Positions 1 to 5,370 of a stretch of DNA of 5,740 nucleotides are shown here, one piece after another. Positions within the stretch are counted from its first letter, which is position 1. Every line of letters starts with the position of its first letter. Made by a program: the position numbers and the translations under genes. Source of the stretch: Bacteroidetes bacterium GWA2_31_9b (GTDB lineage Bacteria > Bacteroidota > Bacteroidia > Bacteroidales > UBA12077); NCBI GenBank assembly GCA_001769005.1, contig MENE01000164.1:1-5740 (forward strand), written 5' to 3'. Below the pieces are notes generated by a model. The model ran no database searches and was not told the DNA's origin. It saw only the letters and a program-made list of their open reading frames with translations.

Positions 1-1
1 T

Positions 2-307
2 AAACTAAAAATTAATGCTACTATAAAAAATGCCAATGCTTATATTAAAGTAATAAACGAGTTTGATAGTTTCGATAAATACATCTGGTCTTTTACTGGT
101 GGCAAAACCATTATTAATAGTTGGAATGATTTAAAAGAGATTCCTGCTAAATCTAAAGAGTCCGATGCTATGAGTAAAGATTTGCAAAAACGTGGGTTTA
201 CGTTTGTTGGCTCAACAATATGTTATGCATTTATGCAAGCTGCCGGAATAATTAATGATCATCTTGTAACTTGTTACAGATATAAAGAAATAAAATATGA
301 TCAATAA
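2..307 (+). CDS. tag: DNA-3-methyladenine glycosylase I, C-terminal part (5' end outside window)
   Basis: This base-excision-repair enzyme removes 3-methyladenine from alkylated DNA. The gene enters from the left edge already open, and 101 codons are visible before the TAA at 305-307. The fragment carries the family's most recognisable block, KRGFTFVGSTICYAFMQAAG (visible residues 63-82), followed by NDHLVTC. In that segment His87 and Cys91 have the spacing of the two C-terminal zinc ligands of E. coli Tag (His175 and Cys179). The upstream IWSF and the EIPAKSKESDAMSKDLQKRGF segment also match the usual Tag layout. The N-terminal half, with the other zinc ligands and the alkyl-base pocket, is outside the window. 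The stop lies inside the start of mnmE with an 11-nt overlap, so the two are probably co-transcribed and perhaps translationally coupled. The family call is secure; E. coli Tag is about 187 residues, so roughly half is missing here. Confidence 0.95.
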   Translation, partial: KLKINATIKNANAYIKVINEFDSFDKYIWSFTGGKTIINSWNDLKEIPAKSKESDAMSKDLQKRGFTFVGSTICYAFMQAAGIINDHLVTCYRYKEIKYDQ

Positions 308-1703
308 CGAAATTATTTGCGCTATATCAACACCTCAGGGTAATGGAGCTATTGCAGTAATCCGCTTAAGTGGTGTTGGTTCTATTGAATTATGCGACAA
401 ACTATATAAATCTTCTAGAAATAAAAAATTAGTAGATCAGCCGGCAAATACAATTCATTTTGGTGAGTTAAAAGATTACGATAAGATAATTGATGAAGTT
501 CTTGTTTCAATCTTCAAAAATCCACATTCATATACAGGCGAAGATTGTGTTGAAATATCGTGTCACGGTTCAGAATATATTCAGCAAACGGTTTTGCAAT
601 TATTCATTAAAGCTGGAGCCCGATTAGCTAAACCTGGTGAATTTACTATGCGTGCTTTTCTGAATGGTAAAATGGATTTGTCGCAAGCTGAAGCTGTAGC
701 TGATTTAATTGCATCAGCATCGGCAGCATCGCATAAAGTGGCAATACAGCAAATGCGTGGTGGATTCTCGAATGAAATAGCAGTATTGCGAGGTCAGTTG
801 CTTCATTTTATATCACTTTTAGAGCTGGAACTAGACTTTAGCGAAGAAGAAGTGGAGTTTGCAGATAGAAAACAATTGAATAATCTATTAAATAATATTC
901 AAAGTGTAATTGCAAAACTCCTCAATTCGTTTAAACTGGGTAATGTAATTAAAAATGGAATTCCTGTAGCTATTGTTGGACAGACTAATGTAGGCAAATC
1001 GACTTTGCTGAACCGAATTTTAAACGAAGAAAAAGCCATTGTTTCCGAAATTGCAGGTACAACGCGTGATGTAATCGAAGATGTTATTAATATTGAAGGT
1101 GTTTCGTTCCGATTTATTGATACTGCAGGTATTCGTGAAACTACAGATACTATTGAAACAATTGGCATTGAACGTACTTTTGATAGAATAGATAAAGCAT
1201 CAATTGTTTTGTTATTGATAGATGCGAACGATAATGAAAAAGATATTGCGATAGCTATTAAAAAGGTAAAAGATAGAATTGGTGAATCTGATAAAAAACT
1301 AATTTCATTAGTAAATAAAATAGACACGCTCGATAAAAACAAAATACGAATTATTGATACAATACTTTTGGAAAACCTTTCGAAAAAGGATATCCAGTTA
1401 AAAATTTCGGCAAAAACAGGTGAAAATATCGAGCAATTAATTACAGAGTTGCTATCAGTTGTAAACTTGAATGCATTAAATCAAAACGAAGTCATTATAA
1501 CCAATTCACGTCACTTCGAAGCCCTTCAACGTGCATCCGAATCGCTCAATAGAGCTATAAGTGGGTTACAATCCAATATTTCAGGCGATTTTTTGGCACA
1601 AGATATTCGCGAAACATTACATTATTTAGGTGAAATAACTGGTGAAATTACTACAGATGAGGTGCTTAGTAATATATTTAAAAATTTCTGCATCGGGAAA
1701 TAG
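297..1703 (+). CDS. mnmE: tRNA uridine-5-carboxymethylaminomethyl(34) synthesis GTPase MnmE
   Basis: MnmE is a potassium-activated dimeric GTPase. With MnmG it installs the (carboxymethyl)aminomethyl group at wobble uridine 34 of certain tRNAs, using a methylene-tetrahydrofolate carbon, in the cytoplasm. The 468-residue protein is full length (E. coli 454). An N-terminal tetrahydrofolate-binding domain (about 1-120) has the typical start IICAISTPQGNGAIAVIRLSG and the PGEFTMRAFLNGKMDL segment. A helical domain (about 121-215 and 385-468) surrounds the inserted G domain. G-domain motifs are all present: G1 GQTNVGKS 228-235 (Asn231 is the K+-coordinating position), G2 GTTRD 254-258, G3 DTAG 275-278, G4 NKID 340-343 and G5 SAK 371-373. 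Glu287 aligns with the catalytic Glu282 of E. coli. The protein ends in the canonical FCIGK, with Cys465 equivalent to Cys451. The ATG overlaps the end of tag by 11 nt and no strong Shine-Dalgarno precedes it. Nothing appears broken. Confidence 0.98.
   Translation: MINNEIICAISTPQGNGAIAVIRLSGVGSIELCDKLYKSSRNKKLVDQPANTIHFGELKDYDKIIDEVLVSIFKNPHSYTGEDCVEISCHGSEYIQQTVLQLFIKAGARLAKPGEFTMRAFLNGKMDLSQAEAVADLIASASAASHKVAIQQMRGGFSNEIAVLRGQLLHFISLLELELDFSEEEVEFADRKQLNNLLNNIQSVIAKLLNSFKLGNVIKNGIPVAIVGQTNVGKSTLLNRILNEEKAIVSEIAGTTRDVIEDVINIEGVSFRFIDTAGIRETTDTIETIGIERTFDRIDKASIVLLLIDANDNEKDIAIAIKKVKDRIGESDKKLISLVNKIDTLDKNKIRIIDTILLENLSKKDIQLKISAKTGENIEQLITELLSVVNLNALNQNEVIITNSRHFEALQRASESLNRAISGLQSNISGDFLAQDIRETLHYLGEITGEITTDEVLSNIFKNFCIGK
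1686..1703 (+). other. mnmE 3'-end segment resembling the SGI1-type attB site
   Basis: The last six codons of mnmE, including the stop, read TTCTGCATCGGGAAATAG. From memory, the 18-bp attachment site used by Salmonella genomic island 1 at the 3' end of trmE is TTCTGTATCGGTAAGTAA, which agrees at 14 of 18 positions. The similarity follows from the conserved FCIGK C-terminus, so it does not show that integration occurred. No second copy and no integrase gene are in the window. Confidence 0.3.
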
Positions 1704-1709
1704 TATTAA

Positions 1710-1751
1710 AAATTGAGTATCAAGTATCAAGATATGAGTTGTAAATTGTAA
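1710..1751. repeat. Degenerate 7-bp tandem repeat after mnmE
   Basis: Starting 7 bp after the mnmE stop, the sequence can be laid out as 7-bp units: AAATTGA, GTATCAA, GTATCAA, GATATGA, GTTGTAA, ATTGTAA. GTATCAA is repeated exactly (1717-1723 and 1724-1730). A shifted phase gives TTGTAAA twice (1739-1745 and 1746-1752). The outer units are only loosely related, so the true repeat may be just two short doublets. It resembles the short heptameric tandem repeats seen between genes in several Bacteroidetes and cyanobacteria, but no function can be read from it. Confidence 0.5.
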
Positions 1752-1752
1752 A

Positions 1753-1855
1753 TGCCTAAATAGGGTTGACCGATTTTAGCTACTTAGTTCAAGATTATAC
1801 ATTAACATCAATCAACTAAAGAAGAATTTAGCACTTTCGAAAGGTTGTTCCAGAA
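1753..1855. other. Unassigned intergenic stretch, possible decayed gene or element
   Basis: This lies between the heptamer repeat and the fucosyltransferase promoter. No complete gene is present. One plus-strand frame stays open from 1806 to 1886 (TGA at 1887-1889) and reads as a hydrophilic, coding-like peptide (HQSTKEEFSTFERLFQN followed by LQVEITNVYL), but it lacks an ATG and is closed upstream by stops. The block GGTTGACCGATTTTAGC (1763-1779) looks unlike typical local AT-rich spacer. It has a loose, imperfect inverted counterpart near 1809-1818. This could be an insertion-sequence remnant or a gene fragment; I cannot identify a family, and chance remains possible at this length. Confidence 0.25.
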
Positions 1856-1886
1856 TTTGCAGGTAGAAATTACTAATGTATATTTG
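1856..1886 (+). promoter_or_regulatory. Bacteroidetes-type primary sigma promoter for the fucosyltransferase gene
   Basis: A -33 element TTTG (1856-1859) is followed, after a 19-bp spacer, by TATATTTG (1879-1886). This fits the Bacteroidetes primary-sigma consensus TTTG / TAnnTTTG with the expected spacing. Transcription would start near 1891-1894, leaving a 5' leader of about 45-50 nt before the ATG at 1939. It implies that the gene is transcribed independently of mnmE. The match is by eye, without scoring. Confidence 0.6.
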
Positions 1887-1938
1887 TGAGTAGTTAAATA
1901 TTTATTAGAAATGCGATTGATACTGAAACACAATAAAC

Positions 1939-2988
1939 ATGTATAAAGTTAAATTTACTCCATACCGTAAAGGTTTAGGAAAAATTATGCTTCGACAAAC
2001 TAAAAATGGTAAAGAAATTTCTTCTGATGGCCGTTATCAATTTTATATTAATGAAAATATAGACGAACCGGATTTTTGGGTTGTGCAAGGAAAAGGAGTA
2101 CGTAAAAGCGAATCATGTAAAGTTGCTCATGAAAACACTCTATTATTAACTACAGAACCTAAAACGGTGCTTGTGTATCCTAAACGATATATAAAACAGT
2201 TTGGAGCAATATGTACTAGTCAAGAGCAAACTAAACATAAAAATTTAATTTTAGGTCCGGCAATTCTTCCCTGGTTTGTTGGGTTTAAAAAATCAAAAGA
2301 TAAAGGATATATCTATTCGTTAACTTATGATGATTTAATGAATACTGAAACTCCTGCCAAAACTAAGCTTATTTCTGTAATAACAAGTAACAAAGCATTT
2401 ACTCAAGGACATCTCGATAGAATTGAATTTGTTGAAAAGTTAAAAGTTCACTATGGAGATAAAATTGATGTTTTTGGACGTGGATATCGTGATTTTGAAG
2501 ATAAATGGGATGTTTTAGCTCCGTATAAATACCACATTTCCCTGGAAAATTCATCACAAAAGTACTATTGGACTGAAAAAATTTCAGATTGTTTTTTGAC
2601 TGAAACATATCCTATTTATTATGGTTGTACAAATCTTTCTGAATATTTTCCTGAAGGATCCTTTCAACCAATTAACATTCATGATTTTAAATCTGCAGTT
2701 GCAATAATCGATCGAATAATTGCAGAAGATACATTTGAGCAAAAACGAGCTGAATTAAAAGAGTGCAAAATGAAAGTGCTTAAAGAATATAACATGTTTG
2801 ATTATATAGCCATGTTATGCGATAGAATGAATCCTGAATTACCTAAGAAGATGGTGACAATAAATCCTTGTCGTTCTACAGATGATATACATAATGTTTA
2901 CAATTATATGATTAAACTTTCGCTATTTAAATTGAAACAAAAAATTAAAGAATTATTTAAAGGCAAATCTCCATTATATCAAAAATAA
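1939..2988 (+). CDS. GT10-family fucosyltransferase (alpha-1,3/1,4 type)
   Basis: Glycosyltransferase family 10 enzymes transfer L-fucose from GDP-fucose to GlcNAc or Glc of surface glycans, typically O-antigen or Lewis-like structures, at the cytoplasmic face of the inner membrane. The 349-residue protein carries the family core in its second half. YKYHISLENS (196-205) and WTEKISD (211-217) form the alpha-1,3-fucosyltransferase motif; Glu213/Lys214 are probable GDP-fucose contacts by analogy with the H. pylori enzyme. PIYYG (225-229) and FPEGSFQPINIHDF (237-250) follow. The N-terminal acceptor-side half (about 1-140) is divergent. There is no signal peptide or transmembrane segment. The last 25 residues are Lys-rich and amphipathic, like the membrane-associating tail of H. 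pylori fucosyltransferases, but without its heptad repeats. The start is the first ATG in frame, about 52 bp after the -7 box. No other glycan genes adjoin it, so it looks like a lone accessory gene. Acceptor and linkage cannot be read from sequence. Confidence 0.88.
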   Translation: MYKVKFTPYRKGLGKIMLRQTKNGKEISSDGRYQFYINENIDEPDFWVVQGKGVRKSESCKVAHENTLLLTTEPKTVLVYPKRYIKQFGAICTSQEQTKHKNLILGPAILPWFVGFKKSKDKGYIYSLTYDDLMNTETPAKTKLISVITSNKAFTQGHLDRIEFVEKLKVHYGDKIDVFGRGYRDFEDKWDVLAPYKYHISLENSSQKYYWTEKISDCFLTETYPIYYGCTNLSEYFPEGSFQPINIHDFKSAVAIIDRIIAEDTFEQKRAELKECKMKVLKEYNMFDYIAMLCDRMNPELPKKMVTINPCRSTDDIHNVYNYMIKLSLFKLKQKIKELFKGKSPLYQK

Positions 2989-3202
2989 AATAAATAAACT
3001 TTCACTGTCAGAAAGAAATAACTCAATAAAAATAAAAAATTATTAGGAAATGATTTAAACAAAAATTTACTGTTTTAATCAATAGCCGATTTACTCTAAT
3101 TACATAATTTTCTGCGACTTATTTATAACAAATGGATAATCAATATAAATTCTATTTCGAACATAAGAAAAACCACTAATCTTCATTTATTATTAAATAA
3201 AT
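2989..3202. other. Non-coding spacer between convergent transcripts
   Basis: This is very AT-rich sequence after the fucosyltransferase stop. I find no open frame with family features, no RNA gene and no convincing promoter on either strand. The only structure is a weak 5-bp hairpin immediately after the stop (2999-3003 with 3011-3015) that lacks a T-run. Confidence 0.6.
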
Positions 3203-3240
3203 TAAAAAATCTGTCAGGTAAAAGCCTGACAGATTTTTTA
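3203..3240. terminator. Bidirectional intrinsic terminator between convergent genes
   Basis: Arms 3204-3218 and 3225-3239 are perfect reverse complements over 15 bp, and the T3203/A3240 pair extends the stem to 16. The loop is 6 nt (TAAAAG, 3219-3224). The core CTGTCAGG/CCTGACAG is flanked by an A6 tract on the left and a T6 tract on the right, so the hairpin is followed by a U-run whichever strand is transcribed. It sits only 16 nt beyond the LiaF-like stop on the minus strand, but 214 nt beyond the fucosyltransferase stop. It therefore probably serves mainly the minus-strand operon and also stops read-through from the left. Confidence 0.93.
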
Positions 3241-3256
3241 GAATTTTAATATTTAT

Positions 3257-3946
3257 TTAATACTTAATATCACCACCACCAAATATAGCAAAGCCCTTAA
3301 TTATTAACTCCTTACCTACTTCAATGTTTTCAGCTCTTTTATGTCTTTTATCAGAAAAACCTCCAAAAATTGAAACCACATCAAGTTTTACATTCCAGTT
3401 TTCTGGTAAAATAAGAGTTGTACCACCAAACATGCAAAAAACATCGAGTGTATTTTGACCTGGAGCAAGTTTAGAACGTGATAAATCAATTTTTGAACCC
3501 CCAAATATTGCCGTTATCTTTCCACCTTTAAAACTTTCGGTTGTTATTACTTTATCACCACCACCAAAAAGTGCAAAATCATCAAGATATTCACTTCCGG
3601 TTGATGAAAAATTTTGTTTTTTATAAAAGGTTGAACGTAAAATGATTAAAACACCAATTAGAATAAGAAGAACCGGCCAAAATAATCGACGAACGGGGTA
3701 TGAAATATCTACAAATTCCGGAATTAAAAAAACAAGTCCCAGAATCAGTAATATCCATCCGGTTGTAGTGTTTTGACGAGTTGATATGAAAATCACTCCT
3801 AAAACTATCAATATCATCTGCCATGAAAAAATGTGATGAAATATATTTTGGGGAAATAAATCGAGAGTTTTGCCTACAAATGCTATTCCTATAAGGATTA
3901 AAACAATACCTAATATTGCTCGTCCGGTTGTTCTTTGTTTTTCCAT
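3257..3946 (-). CDS. LiaF-like membrane protein with four TM segments and FGG-repeat C-terminal domain
   Basis: This belongs to the family annotated as LiaI/LiaF-like transmembrane domain plus 'cell wall-active antibiotics response' LiaF C-terminal domain. In Firmicutes LiaF restrains the LiaRS envelope-stress two-component system; the role in Bacteroidetes is not established. The 229-residue protein has four hydrophobic segments (about 9-25, 42-56, 63-77 and 90-104). A soluble C-terminal half follows with five FGG motifs, at 127-129, 148-150, 173-175, 194-196 and 222-224, set in strands such as ITAIFGGSKIDL and FCMFGGTTLILP. This is the pattern of a beta-solenoid, with one FGG turn every 21-28 residues. 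It begins 58 bp after the DUF4349 stop, with no consensus TAnnTTTG box in the gap, so it is probably the last gene of that operon, ending at the terminator at 3203-3240. No kinase or response-regulator gene is in the window. The family call is good; the function is inferred only from family. Confidence 0.85.
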   Translation of the reverse strand: MEKQRTTGRAILGIVLILIGIAFVGKTLDLFPQNIFHHIFSWQMILIVLGVIFISTRQNTTTGWILLILGLVFLIPEFVDISYPVRRLFWPVLLILIGVLIILRSTFYKKQNFSSTGSEYLDDFALFGGGDKVITTESFKGGKITAIFGGSKIDLSRSKLAPGQNTLDVFCMFGGTTLILPENWNVKLDVVSIFGGFSDKRHKRAENIEVGKELIIKGFAIFGGGDIKY

Positions 3947-4004
3947 TTTTATTAGTTTTTAATTATGAATATTTATGTTTTAATTTTGTTGAATTATATA
4001 TTAT

Positions 4005-4877
4005 CTACTCTTTAATTTTTCGTTTATTTCTTTTTACTCTGTACAAGCGAATACCATAAAGTACAAATAGAATAAGAATAATGAAAGGCCATAACTTAAA
4101 TATGAAAAGAGTAAACTGAAGAAAAGCTTTCCATCCTTTATCAAGCGATTTTATAAGTAGTTGAAAAAAATTCTTTTCTTTTGTTGGTTGAAATTTAAAA
4201 TCAAGTTTCTGCGTAATCATTAAGTCGATAGTACTAAATGAGACCTGCGATTTTAAATAGTTTAACCTTCCTTCAGTCGATTCAATTTCTTCACGAATAA
4301 CCCGAAGTTTTTCTTCAATATCCAGAATGTCTTTAATTGTTTGAGCTTTTGATAATAGTTCTGAGTATCGCTTCTCAACATCTTTTTTATTCTTTAGTCG
4401 AGCTTCAATATCAATAAATTCTTCTGTTACATCTCGTGCTGATATGTTTTTGTATAGTATTCTCCCAACCCCATTTTCGAGATTAGTAATAAACTTTTCG
4501 AAATTTTTCGCAGGTATTCTTATTGTAATATCACAATTTATTGATTCATCATTATTGTATAAATTATCGCTTGAAATATAACCACCAAAAATGCCTATTA
4601 AGGAATCTAGATTTATTCTAAATGAACTATAATCTAACACTTCAACTCCTATTCGTGCGTCTTTTATTATTTTTTTTTCAATTACTAAAGAGCTTTCTGA
4701 AACTTGGGAAGATGGTGGTGGAGGTGCAGGTGCTTCTGCCATTTGTCGAGTTATTGGTACAATAGCATCTTCCATTTCATAATTTGCCAAATCCATTTTA
4801 TCGGATTGTCTTCCACCGGGAGAATTGCATGAATAGATTAATGTAACTGCAATTATTAGTAATCCTATTTTTTTCAT
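4005..4877 (-). CDS. DUF4349 domain-containing lipoprotein with C-terminal membrane anchor
   Basis: This is an envelope protein of unknown function. The 290 residues begin with a lipoprotein signal peptide (MKKIGLLIIAVTLIYSC) and a lipobox IYSC, with Cys17 the lipidated residue. A flexible linker with a proline run (49-56, APAPPPPS) follows. The DUF4349 core (about 65-222) has the usual motifs: IIKDARIGVEV, IFGGYISSDN, ITIRIPAKNFEKFI and ISARDVTEEFIDIEARLKN. It includes a helical coiled-coil-like stretch (about 155-212, rich in Glu, Lys, Arg and Leu). Near the end a hydrophobic segment (about 253-275) is followed by a strongly basic tail (RVKRNKRKIKE) that should stay in the cytoplasm, so the body is periplasmic. 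It follows the DUF3052-like gene by 17 bp and precedes the LiaF-like gene by 58 bp, consistent with one operon. Cys17 is followed by NSPGG, with no obvious acidic surface-export signal. Family assignment is confident; biochemical role unknown. Confidence 0.88.
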   Translation of the reverse strand: MKKIGLLIIAVTLIYSCNSPGGRQSDKMDLANYEMEDAIVPITRQMAEAPAPPPPSSQVSESSLVIEKKIIKDARIGVEVLDYSSFRINLDSLIGIFGGYISSDNLYNNDESINCDITIRIPAKNFEKFITNLENGVGRILYKNISARDVTEEFIDIEARLKNKKDVEKRYSELLSKAQTIKDILDIEEKLRVIREEIESTEGRLNYLKSQVSFSTIDLMITQKLDFKFQPTKEKNFFQLLIKSLDKGWKAFLQFTLFIFKLWPFIILILFVLYGIRLYRVKRNKRKIKE

Positions 4878-4894
4878 TTTAAAAATTCTTAATA

Positions 4895-5275
4895 TTATAA
4901 AAATTTAAATCGTATTGAAGCCCAAGTTTCATCAATGGAAATCATAGCAACAGATTTCAAACCATATTCCAATGCTATTTTGGCAATAATATCCCGATTT
5001 ATATCTGTATTAACTTTTGACGTTCCTTTTGGATAAGCAATCCAAACCATTAATTCTTTGTTTTCTTTATATAGATTATCAAGAAAATCAATTAGTTTTT
5101 CTTTGTTATCAATAAATGCTTGAACCAGGTTTGTTGTTTTTCCAACGAAACGTGTAATAATTACTTTATCAGGTAATTTGCCCATTTGCTCCAAAAACAT
5201 ATCCGGTGCTCCAATTAGTGCAATTCGATATCCCGATTTAATAAATAATCTATTTGCAATTGATTTTTCTGACAT
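4895..5275 (-). CDS. DUF3052-like conserved protein
   Basis: This is a small soluble protein, 126 residues from the chosen start, with no signal peptide or membrane segment. Recognisable conserved blocks are LFIKSGYRIALIGAPD (10-25), KLPDKV (33-38), LVQAFIDNKEKL (50-61), WIAYPKGTSK (78-87), TDINRD (90-95) and ISIDETWASIRFKF (112-125). These match what I remember of DUF3052-family proteins, whose function is unknown. I start it at the ATG at 5275-5273. A longer frame exists only by using a TTG at 5293-5291, which adds MHKFYK; that TTG coincides with the candidate -7 promoter box, and the family normally starts close to the xLxIKxGYR block. It is the first gene of the probable minus-strand operon, 17 bp before the DUF4349 lipoprotein gene. 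Whether it is functionally tied to its envelope neighbours is unknown. Confidence 0.8.
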   Translation of the reverse strand: MSEKSIANRLFIKSGYRIALIGAPDMFLEQMGKLPDKVIITRFVGKTTNLVQAFIDNKEKLIDFLDNLYKENKELMVWIAYPKGTSKVNTDINRDIIAKIALEYGLKSVAMISIDETWASIRFKFL

Positions 5276-5290
5276 CTTATAAAATTTGTG

Positions 5291-5319
5291 CAAATAAATT
5301 TAAGTCATTTTTATAACAA
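5291..5319 (-). promoter_or_regulatory. Candidate Bacteroidetes-type promoter for the minus-strand operon
   Basis: Read on the minus strand, TTG (5319-5317) is followed after 18 bp by TTTATTTG (5298-5291), a one-mismatch version of TAnnTTTG. Transcription would begin around 5285, leaving a very short leader before the ATG at 5275. Its position argues against the TTG start. The spacing is slightly short and the match imperfect, so this is tentative. Confidence 0.4.
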
Positions 5320-5370
5320 TGAAAAAAAATAGTTTTAGAATATCTCTTAAAGTATGAATTATTAGTATTT

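Noticed and set aside
899..1342. Long minus-strand open frame opposite mnmE
   Set aside because: It lies entirely within mnmE, which has all its family motifs; the Ser/Ile-rich translation is the expected antisense shadow.
2399..2608. Short minus-strand open frame opposite the fucosyltransferase core
   Set aside because: It overlaps the best-conserved GT10 motif on the other strand and shows no family features of its own.
2999..3015. Hairpin CTTTC/GAAAG just after the fucosyltransferase stop
   Set aside because: It has only a 5-bp stem and no T-run, so it is not a convincing terminator.
3108..3120. TTTCTGC near 3109 as a second copy of the mnmE 3'-end attachment-like sequence
   Set aside because: Only seven consecutive bases match and the rest of the 18-bp segment does not, so it is not a credible direct repeat.
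3621..3824. Alternative minus-strand frame inside the LiaF-like gene
   Set aside because: It is a shifted frame of the transmembrane region; the LiaF-like frame has clear motifs.
5322..5351. Possible terminator for the PhnP-like gene: hairpin 5334-5339/5345-5351 followed on the minus strand by T8
   Set aside because: The stem is six nearly all A-T pairs with a bulge, too weak to call; the T-run could be ordinary AT-rich spacer.
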